From IMG/VR virus record IMGVR_UViG_3300046000_006213, positions 1 through 21,427 of that record: a DNA stretch of 21,427 nt; one strand, given 5' to 3'. The position numbers and the translations under genes were made by a program. Shown here in pieces: positions 9,301 through 17,322 of the stretch (within the stretch, counting starts at the first letter, position 1; each line of letters starts with the position of its first letter). This DNA comes from a virus. The notes beneath the pieces are model-generated. The model worked only from the letters and a program-made list of their open reading frames with translations, made no database searches and was not told the origin of the DNA.

Positions 9301-11174
9301 GTAACAAATAAAGAAGATGTAATTAATTTTCCACCAACATATGATCCAGAAAGATTAGAAATAATATTATAATAATCTTGGTTTGGTATACCAAATGTAG
9401 AAAGTAATGTTCTTAATCCAGCTACAGTACCTTTACGTTGTAATAATATAGGTAAGTTATGGTAAATACGTTTATATGATTCTGCTAAAATATCTTTTTT
9501 AGGTATGTTATTTAAATAACTACTTGTAGCAGAAAAATTTGTTAAATAACCATTATATGACGCACTGCCCGTATTTGAACCAACTAAATAATTAGCTATA
9601 TCTTGGTTACCAAAACTATTAAATACACTTATACCTAAAGATTGTAATAAATTATATACAACATCTTTAGAAATACCCAAATTTAAATTATTATTAGAAA
9701 CATTTACACTAGTAATAGATTTAATATATATCCAAATGTTATCAAAAAATTGACCCATCATATTTAAGAAAACTAAATAGTTCTCATTATTAGGATCATC
9801 TACTATAAAACCTGGTACTGAATATTTAAAATAATTTACATTATTTAAATCATAATCTTCAGCACTGGATGTAATAGAACTATACCAAGTTTTTGATTGA
9901 GAAGAAGTGGTTGGATATAAAGAATATGGTTTATTACTGCCTGATTTTGGAAAAGGTGTAACACCATATTGAAATGAAGATGTTAATGAACCTGATGAGA
10001 AATATAAATAGTTTTCAAATCCATCAAAATTAGCTATAATATTATTAATACTAGATGTATATGAATTTATTTCTGATTGTAAACTACTTGTAGTAGATAT
10101 ATTAGGAGTATATTGGCTTATAGTTTTATTATAAGTTTCAATTTTTTGTACTTTGGTATAAAAGTTTTGTACACGAGATAAAGCTGAACCAAATGTTACA
10201 AAACTATTAAATCCACCTCCTTCACCTCCTATACCATCAAAATTTATATTAATATTAATACTTTGAGAAACACTTAAATTTTGTAAAGCATCTTGGTTTA
10301 AAGCTAATTCATCTAAACTTTTATAATCATTTGAAGTTGTATTTGATCTATTAAATCTACCTCTATTTTTAAATTTAGGTCCTCTTAATTTATTTCCCCC
10401 TTCAGGTACAGAAAATATTGCATCAAGATTAAGATTAAATATATAAGGTGAAGAAATTTCTTCAACAACCCATAATGAATCTTTTTCAGATATTGTAGGA
10501 TCTAATTCATTATATAATTTAAATAATATTTCATATCCTGTATCTATAGGATTGAGAACTATATTAGTAATTATTTCTTGTCTATTGTTTGAAAAATCTA
10601 AAAGAAAAGGATCAAAAATAGAAGATGAAGAATAACTATTAATTAATTCTAAGGATCCACTTTCAAGTTGTGAATCTGTTAATACAACAGATCCAACTCT
10701 AATTTCAGTTCTATCAGGAGAAATTTCCTTAATAAATAAATCAGCATTTGGAAATTTTGATATTTTATTTTTAAATATGTTATATTGAACCTTAAATTCA
10801 CCAGATGTATATCCTAAATCTTGTAAATCCTGTACAGGATCAATTTCAATAATAGGATAAGTAGAAGATGTAGTTGATAAATTAGAAACACTTCCTACTT
10901 CAGCTCCTGTAGCTGTTGTATTATTTATATTTAAATTAGATGTAACTCCAGGATTTAAACTATAATTAGATGGTAATCTATATTGGCGATAGTCATAATT
11001 AGCATCTAATAAATTATTTCCAATATCATAAACATGATATTCAATATAATCTTTATTAGCATTAAAACTTTTTTGAATTTTTTTAGAGGTTATTAATCTC
11101 AAATCAGCATTATCGTAACGTGATACTTCTGTTGTATTTAATATACTACCTACTATTTTAATATTATCTGCCAT
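6309..11174 (-). CDS. Giant tail/baseplate structural protein (1,621 aa)
   Basis: This is the largest gene of the window. The N-terminus begins MADNIKIVGSILNTTEVSRY and continues as a beta-rich region to about 260, followed by a basic patch (KLRGPKFKNRGRFNRS, about 263-278) and a Gly-rich turn (GIGGEGGGF, about 314-322). A helical region near 562-605 has ESYKRIYHNLPILLQRKGT and GLRTLLSTFGIP; this 'IYHNLPxLLxxKGT' pattern recurs in large tail proteins of tailed phages. After about 600 the protein is Ser/Gly/Thr-rich with many SGS tripeptides and probably mostly beta-structured. Position after gp25, gp6 and the DNRLRE-like gene makes it a candidate for the large peripheral baseplate wedge component (a role like T4 gp7 or gp10) or a long fibre. 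I cannot identify it with a T4 gene by sequence. Confidence 0.75.
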   Translation of the reverse strand: MADNIKIVGSILNTTEVSRYDNADLRLITSKKIQKSFNANKDYIEYHVYDIGNNLLDANYDYRQYRLPSNYSLNPGVTSNLNINNTTATGAEVGSVSNLSTTSSTYPIIEIDPVQDLQDLGYTSGEFKVQYNIFKNKISKFPNADLFIKEISPDRTEIRVGSVVLTDSQLESGSLELINSYSSSSIFDPFLLDFSNNRQEIITNIVLNPIDTGYEILFKLYNELDPTISEKDSLWVVEEISSPYIFNLNLDAIFSVPEGGNKLRGPKFKNRGRFNRSNTTSNDYKSLDELALNQDALQNLSVSQSINININFDGIGGEGGGFNSFVTFGSALSRVQNFYTKVQKIETYNKTISQYTPNISTTSSLQSEINSYTSSINNIIANFDGFENYLYFSSGSLTSSFQYGVTPFPKSGSNKPYSLYPTTSSQSKTWYSSITSSAEDYDLNNVNYFKYSVPGFIVDDPNNENYLVFLNMMGQFFDNIWIYIKSITSVNVSNNNLNLGISKDVVYNLLQSLGISVFNSFGNQDIANYLVGSNTGSASYNGYLTNFSATSSYLNNIPKKDILAESYKRIYHNLPILLQRKGTVAGLRTLLSTFGIPNQDYYNIISNLSGSYVGGKLITSSLFVTNSYYTPTGSVISSSILNIKEYGGSTTAELLKGYNNNKVRIVNTTITGSVLSPLVSIQQYTSESSDFRTTDDHYVDVSFSPQTLIDTFASSSIISSNPSWSLDDYIGDPRQLYSGSYSDLNAQRSFYLSPLSSSIIPFTSTVGTGSMAATDYNNFIRLVQFFDNSLFKMLEDYVPGRASLSTGVTINSPVLERNKIAYANPNTTTVIAVGSNNISGSRITASYDPFYNQLQEDRVAYFDGAISGSQINIYDDYFTPGNFNPYARFIDLYNVNHSIYQQINESTFTRSKFNTLLNNVSGSLFASKRKNIEYLNNYYLQSTSSFLINSASLGPTFAPTGTLNINGVTFAITGSTLPTNTAKIIYVTSGSNALASMNNLTASFNASKSLAPYSSSIGNMYVTVSGSTGLYVYSNKLVSGSIGNTYYIVTKNNVTYSLASGSDFNYVTSSAQLQDSYLTLFSYNAPRYDGVKVSSVTYNTYTTASAVSGGYEGDVSYGKSAAIDQYVRKFGLFTQIVSSSFFPGRNATALKYLVDESGSLTELNQNLSNTPPSTHWFEIQNTFKQGKNSTIALFDNQQYSNQKTTDGVKPVFDSGYSYYPTLYFTSGSDQKLYFQYTGKGGSGVLMNINNTNNAIFYQSTATSSYAFTTGSGAVGSIGSIYSIFDTQDADFAQGNSNYFNIRSNPTITFPTYSISQYGINMAFSANFGINVQFPSSSMSASYKFDIINQPSGSSTTSSLATQTLTATSTLGNLSSILTFDINTSYNPFNKGDQITFQLKQFNYPTSFTASILSTGTGTPYSGLKNSISLAGANTYAFTGSSSVGQIGQFISGSSGINQLIINQSLSGFTDYLYLPATSSVLYASSSYGNVYYTFSPKVGDVALIYYSPTQYQELNISNVSINSNDNNKLVLTVTPNLVSSLVNTTYTPNTISKALFLSKIPDETNINLSFNKTDGQTSYGFIIPDNLSPEVLNNIDTITRQVQQKLLSTSTPSSGIIINTV

Positions 11175-11182
11175 TATATAAG

Positions 11183-11524
11183 TTACGCTTGTGGTTGATT
11201 TAGTGTGGTAATTGTTGATTGTATATCAACTAATTGTCCTCTTAAAGATGTAATTTCATTTAATAATGCTTGAATATCTGTATCATCAAGTCTAACTCCT
11301 AAAGTACCTGCTATTTTTTCTAACATAGCTCTTAATACATCTTCAGGTATAAAATCATATAATGAATTAAACAAATTTAAAAAATCTTCTACAGTAAAAG
11401 ATGGTGCCGCTGCTTCTTGTTCCCCAGTTTGATTAGCAGGAGGTAACTGGTTGAAATTTCTATTAATAACTTTTTCAAAAGCAGCTTTATCAAATACTGT
11501 TTTTTCTATAGGAATTTGAGACAT
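11183..11524 (-). CDS. Small structural/assembly protein with C-terminal coiled coil
   Basis: This 113-residue protein is unrecognised. It has a polar, flexible N-terminal third (with NQTGEQEAAAP, about 36-46), a helical middle (FTVEDFLNLFNSLYDFIPED, about 48-67, then VLRAMLEKIAGTLG) and a likely coiled coil at 79-108 (DDTDIQALLNEITSLRGQLV onward). The ATG overlaps the stop of the DNRLRE-like gene by one base (TAATG), so the two are probably translated in coupled fashion and may interact. The giant structural gene starts 8 bases after its stop. A short coiled-coil linker or chaperone for the giant protein would fit, but this is only inference from position and length. Confidence 0.65.
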   Translation of the reverse strand: MSQIPIEKTVFDKAAFEKVINRNFNQLPPANQTGEQEAAAPSFTVEDFLNLFNSLYDFIPEDVLRAMLEKIAGTLGVRLDDTDIQALLNEITSLRGQLVDIQSTITTLNQPQA

Positions 11525-12633
11525 TATCTTATAACTTTAAAGTAGTAATTATTATCATTTATAACTGTTTCACCATTAGCTAATATAGTTTTAAATAATA
11601 GTTTATAGTAGCGTTCAGGTTCTAACCCGTTCATGTATATGTCAAAATAATTACTAGTACTATCACAACTAATTTTGGTGTAGTTTGTATCGTAATCTAC
11701 GACTATTTCCTCGGTATCCAAATCTTTTATTGACCAATATGAAGAAGAAGGCAATGCTTTGTTATTTAAATAAACCGAACTAGTTTGAAATGTTCTAGCT
11801 GGAAATTTATCTCTCACATTGACTCTAAAACGTTGTACTGAGTCTTGTTGGTATTCACCTTTATTATTACCTAATGAAGGAACAAATAAATCATTAGTAA
11901 CTGTTGATAATGAACCTGTATATATTTGATCATCCCATCTAATTTCTAGACATGGTGGATAAATAGTGTGGGTATTACCTGAAAAATATTTTGTTTCAAA
12001 TTTAGAAGAAGATGCTGAAAATTCTAATGATGATGAGTGTTTAAGAATAAACCCATTATTATAAAGAGACCCAGCATACCAAGAAGCAACAGTATTAGTT
12101 ACTTTTAATTCTATATCTTTAGAAGTAATATATGTAAATGATTGAGTAGCTTGATAATTAGATCCAGTATACCATAAACCACCACCTATTGTTCCTCCAG
12201 TTCTATAAGAACCAGTAGTACCTGAAGGTATAGAACCATTAGAAAACCAAGGTGTTGCTACATCAGTTCCATCTTTATATTGCCAACCAACTCCATCAGT
12301 AGTAGTAGGTACATTACCTAATCTGCCAGTACCCATATTCCAACTTCCTGATAATGGGTGACAAAATATTGTGTAATCTAAAGGGATTGAGCTAGCATTA
12401 GCTAAATATAACTTTAAATAAGCGTCATAAGAATTATAACGGCCTATTGTGTTATTAATAAGATCATTAATTTGGTTAGTTGGAAATTTGATAACACCAC
12501 GTGCTACCTCATTAGTTTCGTTGATAGTGTAAAAAGTGCTAAGTTCTATAATTTCATCTAAACCCGTATTTAATGTTGGGTAAAACGAATATAGAGTAGC
12601 ACTCTTTTCAGGGAATATTTTATAAATTGCCAT
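11524..12633 (-). CDS. Virion protein with DNRLRE-like beta-sandwich domain
   Basis: In this 369-residue protein residues about 10-232 have the layout of DNRLRE domains: a start SATLYSFYPTLNTGLDEI (11-28), GVIKFP (46-51), LKLYLANA (73-80), a long loop with SGSWNMGTGR (95-104), ELKVTNTVASWYAGSLYNNG (175-194), and a closing strand YPPCLEIRW (225-233). Such domains are jelly-roll-like and occur in secreted, surface and carbohydrate-associated proteins. Residues about 255-369 form a second beta-rich domain, perhaps Ig-like, ending NNYYFKVIR. The first gene after a promoter-like motif, it precedes the coiled-coil and giant structural genes. I infer an outer baseplate or fibre component that may contact the cell surface; the DNRLRE match is by pattern reading, not by a profile search. 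Confidence 0.65.
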   Translation of the reverse strand: MAIYKIFPEKSATLYSFYPTLNTGLDEIIELSTFYTINETNEVARGVIKFPTNQINDLINNTIGRYNSYDAYLKLYLANASSIPLDYTIFCHPLSGSWNMGTGRLGNVPTTTDGVGWQYKDGTDVATPWFSNGSIPSGTTGSYRTGGTIGGGLWYTGSNYQATQSFTYITSKDIELKVTNTVASWYAGSLYNNGFILKHSSSLEFSASSSKFETKYFSGNTHTIYPPCLEIRWDDQIYTGSLSTVTNDLFVPSLGNNKGEYQQDSVQRFRVNVRDKFPARTFQTSSVYLNNKALPSSSYWSIKDLDTEEIVVDYDTNYTKISCDSTSNYFDIYMNGLEPERYYKLLFKTILANGETVINDNNYYFKVIR

Positions 12634-12650
12634 AGTTAGTAATTACTACA

Positions 12651-12659
12651 TATAAATAT
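12651..12659 (-). promoter_or_regulatory. Putative late promoter box upstream of the DNRLRE-like gene
   Basis: The minus strand reads ATATTTATA, 17 bases before the ATG at 12633, in the 44-base gap after the GH19 gene. Confidence 0.55.
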
Positions 12660-12677
12660 GGTAAATACTAAACTGTT

Positions 12678-13277
12678 TTACGCTAACAATGCGTAGAACT
12701 CATTAAAGTGTTTGATGCGATCATCTAATCCAATTGTACCACCATTAACACGTTTAGTAATTGACGTAACAACTGCTGTAGTTGCGCCACCATCTGCCAT
12801 TTTATGTAAACCGTTTTTATTAAAGAACCATGCCGCCGATGCTAATGGATATTGAGTTGCAACTGTTGTTGGATCGGTATTAACATCAGCACCAATTGAT
12901 TTAAAAAATGCTTGATAGTTAGATTTTCCAGTTAATTGAATATAACCGCGACCACAAAATTTAGCACCCTCACCACTTGCCTCATCGCCATTACCCATTC
13001 TAGATGAATAAACTTTATTAGCAATCTTTTCAGGTTTGCGTTCGTATTGTTTAGCTAAAGCTTCATTTGGAAAATATTTTTTAAATATACCCATTAAACC
13101 TTTAGCACTATAGTTTAAGTTTTCTTTTACTAATCTAAAATTACCTGACTCATGTCCGCATTGAGCTAAAAAATGAGCTAAACGTAATGGAGTATTAATT
13201 TCAAACTTCTCTATAACTCCTGGAATTTGAGCTATAACTGTGTCAGGAACATGTCCTTTTAATTTGTCTAATTTCAT
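12678..13277 (-). CDS. Glycoside hydrolase family 19 muralytic enzyme (endolysin or tail lysozyme)
   Basis: This 199-residue enzyme should cleave the glycan strands of peptidoglycan. GH19 hallmarks are seen: HESGNF (42-47) with the likely catalytic acid E43, a second acidic candidate E52 in KENLNYS, FCGRGYIQLTG (108-118), the aromatic AAWFF (148-152) and KRVNGG (175-180). Length is that of a stand-alone catalytic domain, with no signal peptide, membrane segment or separate wall-binding domain. It lies 12 bases after gp6 inside the baseplate operon, not in a holin/endolysin cassette, so it may be a virion-associated lysozyme; a conventional endolysin role is equally possible. By eye its base use is less AT-extreme than that of the structural genes around it, with more CG dinucleotides, which may reflect separate acquisition. 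Confidence 0.9.
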   Translation of the reverse strand: MKLDKLKGHVPDTVIAQIPGVIEKFEINTPLRLAHFLAQCGHESGNFRLVKENLNYSAKGLMGIFKKYFPNEALAKQYERKPEKIANKVYSSRMGNGDEASGEGAKFCGRGYIQLTGKSNYQAFFKSIGADVNTDPTTVATQYPLASAAWFFNKNGLHKMADGGATTAVVTSITKRVNGGTIGLDDRIKHFNEFYALLA

Positions 13278-13289
13278 AAATTTTTATTT

Positions 13290-15113
13290 TTATAATGTTA
13301 CAACTCTACCTTGAATATCTGTATCAGGATATCTAATTTCAAATATTGAAGGATCAGCTGATGGGTATATAACTCCACTCTGAGTGGCTCCTAAAATATC
13401 ATATCCAAAAGCAGAATATTCGCTTCCTGTAGGATCTTCTTTATTAATTATTGTTAAATTAGGAACTGATTGTACTCCATTTACTTGTAGTAAAAGAGAT
13501 ATAATTTCTGAGGTTACTATAGGTTGATCAATTTGCCATTGTTCTATATTAAAATAGGCTTTTAAAGATGTAAGACAATCTCTTAATACTGTTTGATTAC
13601 TAAAACCACTTGTTATAGTAATATCAAAATTAATACCTATGTTAATATAAAATGCATCTTTAATATTAATAGCATCAGTAACCATTCTATACTCATTTAG
13701 ATAAGTTACTAAATTTTCTTTTAATTTTGTAGTTGCTGCTGTTAATTTTTTATCTGAGTTGTAAGCTAAAATATACAAATCTAATGATAATGGGTTGGAA
13801 ATTGGTTTTGAAGATAAAGAAGGTTGTGGGTTTGTATAAATATCTTGAGTAATATAAGCTTTAGATATACTACCATAATCTGCAGGTAAAGATAATGCTC
13901 TTACAATATAATCATTTTTAGTTACAGCACGTAATTGAGATGAATGAGCATATAAAGCATTATTTCTAATTTCTTCTATTTCATCTCCACTTCTACCACC
14001 TGATGATGGGTTAGAATTTGTTGAAAGAATACTGTTTAATACAATGGTAGTTGTAGCATCATTTATTCCTGATTTAGTATAGGATGTTGAAGAGTTTATT
14101 ATAGTTAAATCATTAGCAGGTACATTAGAAGCAATACCTCCACCTACCAAATATCTAACTGTTAATGTTGTATTTGAAGGAGCTAAACCATATTCTTGAG
14201 TATAAAATATAGAAGATTGGTTATAATTATTTAATAAAGTTGATACACCTGGTACTAAACCTAGTCTAATATTATCTGGTGTTGGTATTATATTACTATC
14301 TGATTTATCAGACACACCTGCTCCAAATTCTAGTTGTAAAGTATTATCAGATAAAAGTCTTGAAACAAATCTACGCGGTACACGTTTTAACTTTAATAAA
14401 TAAGGAACTTGATCTGTATCATAGGTTGGATTAGTTAATTTATCATAAACTGTAGATTGAGCTAAATAAGGAACTTCATACCATATATTACCATCACTAT
14501 CAGTTACGTCTAAAATTTGCAAAATATTAGTATCATTGATAACTACATTTGAAAATTTTTGAGGATTAGTAAAGGTAAATGTTGTTGAATTTATTTCTGC
14601 TGATATAGCAGATATTGATTTTTTAACTAAAAAATAGTCAGCATTATAAAAAGTAACAGTAGCACTCCCAGTATCAGTAAAATCTACTTGTTGAGTCGTT
14701 AAAAATTTTGTTTGTGTTGTTGCCGAAGTTACAGTAGTGTTTGGTGGAATTATTAGGCCATAATTAGTATTAGGTATTATAGTTCCTCCATTAGGTATAG
14801 CAGGCATTAATTGAAAAATATCTAATGTAACTGATGAAGCATATGATGATTTAGGACGATATCCTAAAGTATATGAAGTAGCATATAAATTTTCTTTTTC
14901 CTTTGAATATAATAAAAAGTTTTCTTGTATTTGATTATCAAGATAAAAAGACATTACATCACCAACATATGAAGCCATTTCAATGAACATAGCTCCTGGG
15001 TTAGCATCAGAAAAATCATTATATGATGTTGGAAAATATGTTTTAGCATAATCTACTAGATTAGCTTTAAAGTCATTAAATCCTTTATTTAAATATGATA
15101 TATTATTAGCCAT
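13290..15113 (-). CDS. gp6: Baseplate wedge protein gp6 (baseplate J-like)
   Basis: This 607-residue protein matches the T4 gp6/baseplate J group, whose members form the inner wedge ring around the tail hub and transmit the signal for sheath contraction. The N-terminal part has the typical segment DANPGAMFIEMASYVGDVMS (36-55) followed by FYLDNQIQENF and LGYRPKSS. The later 'RSGDEIEEIRNNA' and LRAVTKNDYIVRA stretch (roughly 375-405) is the conserved J-family centre. The C-terminus carries repeated beta/helix segments ending RYPDTDIQGRVVTL. Length is close to T4 gp6 (about 660 aa). It starts 2 bases after the gp25 stop, and gp25-gp6 adjacency is conserved in T4-like phages, which supports both calls. 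Confidence 0.9.
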   Translation of the reverse strand: MANNISYLNKGFNDFKANLVDYAKTYFPTSYNDFSDANPGAMFIEMASYVGDVMSFYLDNQIQENFLLYSKEKENLYATSYTLGYRPKSSYASSVTLDIFQLMPAIPNGGTIIPNTNYGLIIPPNTTVTSATTQTKFLTTQQVDFTDTGSATVTFYNADYFLVKKSISAISAEINSTTFTFTNPQKFSNVVINDTNILQILDVTDSDGNIWYEVPYLAQSTVYDKLTNPTYDTDQVPYLLKLKRVPRRFVSRLLSDNTLQLEFGAGVSDKSDSNIIPTPDNIRLGLVPGVSTLLNNYNQSSIFYTQEYGLAPSNTTLTVRYLVGGGIASNVPANDLTIINSSTSYTKSGINDATTTIVLNSILSTNSNPSSGGRSGDEIEEIRNNALYAHSSQLRAVTKNDYIVRALSLPADYGSISKAYITQDIYTNPQPSLSSKPISNPLSLDLYILAYNSDKKLTAATTKLKENLVTYLNEYRMVTDAINIKDAFYINIGINFDITITSGFSNQTVLRDCLTSLKAYFNIEQWQIDQPIVTSEIISLLLQVNGVQSVPNLTIINKEDPTGSEYSAFGYDILGATQSGVIYPSADPSIFEIRYPDTDIQGRVVTL

Positions 15114-15115
15114 TA

Positions 15116-15526
15116 TTATTGAAATTGTACTGTTACTTGGTCTGGGGTATTAGAAATTATTAAACGATAGTTTATAGTTACACTTAAAGTATTTGAATCA
15201 GGATCAGGTGAAATTTCTACGTTTCCTAATACTATTTCAGGAATAAAAATATTAATAGCATCTATTATTTTAAATCTTAAAAGATCTAAATTAGGTGTTG
15301 TTATATTTTCAAACAAAGATCTTCTTAAATCAGCCCCAAATTCAGGATTCATTATGCGTTCACCTTTATCAGTCAATAACAAATTAATTAAATTTGATTT
15401 GATTTGATCTTTTGTGCTGTATGTTTTATTAAAAACACCAGCAGCATTGAAAGGCAATGATACCCCAATTACAATATTCTTTTGTAAATCTAACGGATTT
15501 ACACGTATTGTTTGAGGTATTGGCAT
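15116..15526 (-). CDS. gp25: Baseplate wedge protein gp25
   Basis: This 136-residue protein is the gp25-type wedge component, related to TssE of type VI secretion systems. It helps join the gp6 ring to the tail hub and seeds sheath assembly. The diagnostic segment is LLLTDKGERIMNPEFGADLR (49-68), followed by SLFEN, where the G-E-R and P-x-F-G residues are those conserved in the family. The C-terminal half gives the expected beta strands (NVEISPDPDSNTLSVTINYR). Length is near T4 gp25 (132 aa). Its ATG lies one base after the stop of the 125-aa gene, and gp6 follows almost directly, so the three are one translational cluster. Confidence 0.93.
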   Translation of the reverse strand: MPIPQTIRVNPLDLQKNIVIGVSLPFNAAGVFNKTYSTKDQIKSNLINLLLTDKGERIMNPEFGADLRRSLFENITTPNLDLLRFKIIDAINIFIPEIVLGNVEISPDPDSNTLSVTINYRLIISNTPDQVTVQFQ

Positions 15527-15527
15527 A

Positions 15528-15905
15528 TTATCCTAAATTTTTAAGACCTGATCTTTCTTGTGGTGTCATATTGTTTGCTGAATCAACCAAAAATGCTAAG
15601 TATGGATTAACAGGTTCACCTGTTTCATCATTAACTTGATCACGTATAACCTCTAAAGGCACACTTGATTGATACTGTTGTGGTTGAGGAGCCATACCAA
15701 ACATAGATCCCATCTTTTCAGCTAATTGGCTACGTACAGCCGCGTTAGGCTTAATATCGGTACTAGTAAAATTCATTGTTTGGTTTTCAGACAATGGTTT
15801 TCTGTTTTGACGAGCCATAGCTTCGTTTAAAATTTCAGGTAATTCTTCGTGAATAGCATCAATTACCGCTTCTTTAATTAATCTTTTAAATGCTTTAATG
15901 TTCAT
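15528..15905 (-). CDS. Small conserved protein in the baseplate operon (125 aa)
   Basis: I choose the ATG at 15905 (protein start MNIKAFKRLIKEAV) over the ATG at 15944, because the longer version overlaps the 467-aa gene by 26 bases and adds a low-complexity lead, while the shorter start falls 13 bases after that gene's stop and directly behind a promoter-like ATATTTATA. The protein has an N-terminal amphipathic helix (about 3-30), a middle with MGSMFGMAPQPQQ, and a C-terminus with PYLAFLVDSANNMTPQERSG. No family is recognised. Its place between the 467-aa protein and gp25 suggests a role in tail-hub or wedge assembly, perhaps as a minor component or chaperone. No membrane segment is seen. 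Confidence 0.7.
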   Translation of the reverse strand: MNIKAFKRLIKEAVIDAIHEELPEILNEAMARQNRKPLSENQTMNFTSTDIKPNAAVRSQLAEKMGSMFGMAPQPQQYQSSVPLEVIRDQVNDETGEPVNPYLAFLVDSANNMTPQERSGLKNLG

Positions 15906-15908
15906 AAT

Positions 15909-15917
15909 TATAAATAT
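15909..15917 (-). promoter_or_regulatory. Putative late promoter box abutting the 125-aa gene start
   Basis: The minus strand reads ATATTTATA only 3 bases before the ATG at 15905, in a 13-base gap. If it works as a T4-like late box, the transcript would begin at or in the start codon (leaderless), so function here is less certain. Confidence 0.4.
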
Positions 15918-15918
15918 T

Positions 15919-17322
15919 TTATCCTTGTAAATTTTGTTGATCAATAACTAATTTTAATTGATTTACCAATTGTTGTGGATCTAATGTAAATGAATAATCA
16001 CTTTTTAATTGTTCTACATTTTTAGTATCAACAGCAACAACATAATGGCGTTTATTACCTTTTACTACAAATTTAATATCAACTTCTTCTTTAATAACAA
16101 ATGTAAACCCTTTATAAGTTCCAAATTGGTTAGGAGTAGGTTGATTAAGAGCGCCCGCTGGGTATATTTCATTTATTAGTTGTTGAACAGCGGGAGATGT
16201 AGAACGGCTTAATGGATCTTCACTAGCTAATCTAATTTGTGATAAATAATCACTTAACTCACTTGGTGTTAATAATTCTAAAGTTTTATCTTCTATTAGT
16301 TGATTTAAATCACGTAATTGTCTTTTTAAATCTTCTAATATATCAATTGATGTTTCTAATATTGAAGTTCCTATAGATAATGCTGTTGATATACCTCGTA
16401 CAATATATAAAGCTTTAGCAGCTAATACTGCAAGTTTTTTAGCTATTGTACCTCCAGGTGCAAGTATATTTTCTAATATCCTTAAAACTATAGATAATAT
16501 CAATAATACAACATTAATAGTTCTTGCAAGCTTTAATAAGTCTTGAACTTTTTTCTCTTGTCTATTAATTATATTTATACAAGCATTTCTAGCTACTCTA
16601 GCCTGGTTTATTGAATCTAATGTTGTAGCGGCTTCTATAATAATGTTAGTTGAATCAACTAATCTTTGTAAATTACCATTATCAGAAACTACTTGAATTA
16701 ATTTTTCTGTAATTTGAGCTATAATAATATTAGATAAAACATTAAATAAAAGACGAGAAATTTGTTTTCTTTTTTCAGCTTTAGCTAATTTTTTTTCTAA
16801 ATCTGTTCTTCTTTTTTTTTCTTCTTTTTCTAATTTTCTTTTAGTTTTTCTTTCTTTATATTTTATAAAATCTCCTAATACTATTTTTTCTAATTTCTTT
16901 TTTAATCCCGGGTATTTTTTAGGATCAGCAGGATCTCCATTTAATTCTTTATCTATTATTTTTTTTTCTTCTTCGTAATTTGCATTTTCTTTAATAAGAG
17001 CAAGTGCATATTCCTCTTCAGTTAATACTGGGGGAAATACTTCCACTGTATTAAGACTAGTAACTACAGAAGTAGGTTCAGAATCTGCTTTTAATTGCCT
17101 TTGATTTAAAGCATGATTTATTTCTAAATTAATAGATCTTTTAACTGTATCTTCAATTTCTTTTTTTATTAAATCAACAGCATTTAATAATGTAGTTTTA
17201 ACATATTGTTTAGCACTATCTACAAGTTGATTACCAAAAGCCTTTGGATCTTTAACTGCATTAATAGTTACATTTACTTCTCGAGGAACAAACTGAGATA
17301 AATTTGATTTAATATCTGCCAT
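15919..17322 (-). CDS. Tail/hub protein with Lys/Glu-rich coiled coil and long hydrophobic helices
   Basis: This 467-residue protein is not recognised. It has four visible parts: an N-terminal segment with amphipathic helices (about 25-75); a strongly charged, coiled-coil-like stretch at about 101-188 (including KRKLEKEEKKRRTDLEKKLA); a hydrophobic helical half at about 189-330, with IAQITEKLIQVV, INVVLLILSIVLRILENIL (269-287) and KLAVLAAKALYIV; and a C-terminal domain (about 395-467) that looks globular (GTYKGFTFVIKEEVDIKFVV). It follows the gp5-like spike with a one-base TAATG overlap and precedes the 125-aa and gp25 genes. That position suggests a tail-hub, tape-measure-like or membrane-active injection protein. 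It is shorter than typical tape measures. The coding strand holds an A9 run near 16812-16820. Confidence 0.7.
   Translation of the reverse strand: MADIKSNLSQFVPREVNVTINAVKDPKAFGNQLVDSAKQYVKTTLLNAVDLIKKEIEDTVKRSINLEINHALNQRQLKADSEPTSVVTSLNTVEVFPPVLTEEEYALALIKENANYEEEKKIIDKELNGDPADPKKYPGLKKKLEKIVLGDFIKYKERKTKRKLEKEEKKRRTDLEKKLAKAEKRKQISRLLFNVLSNIIIAQITEKLIQVVSDNGNLQRLVDSTNIIIEAATTLDSINQARVARNACINIINRQEKKVQDLLKLARTINVVLLILSIVLRILENILAPGGTIAKKLAVLAAKALYIVRGISTALSIGTSILETSIDILEDLKRQLRDLNQLIEDKTLELLTPSELSDYLSQIRLASEDPLSRSTSPAVQQLINEIYPAGALNQPTPNQFGTYKGFTFVIKEEVDIKFVVKGNKRHYVVAVDTKNVEQLKSDYSFTLDPQQLVNQLKLVIDQQNLQG

Noticed and set aside
13835-13843. ATATTTATA on the minus strand inside gp6
   Set aside because: It has the same orientation as the seven gap sites but is mid-gene with no start codon nearby, so it is treated as the expected chance occurrence.
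15528-15944. Longer 138-aa version of the 125-aa gene
   Set aside because: The extra 13 codons overlap the end of the 467-aa gene, are low-complexity, and would place the promoter-like box inside the coding region.
16571-16579. TATAAATAT on the minus strand in the canonical T4 late orientation
   Set aside because: It lies inside the 467-aa gene, far from any start, and single copies are expected by chance. A similar TATAAATA at 17870-17877 is rejected for the same reason.
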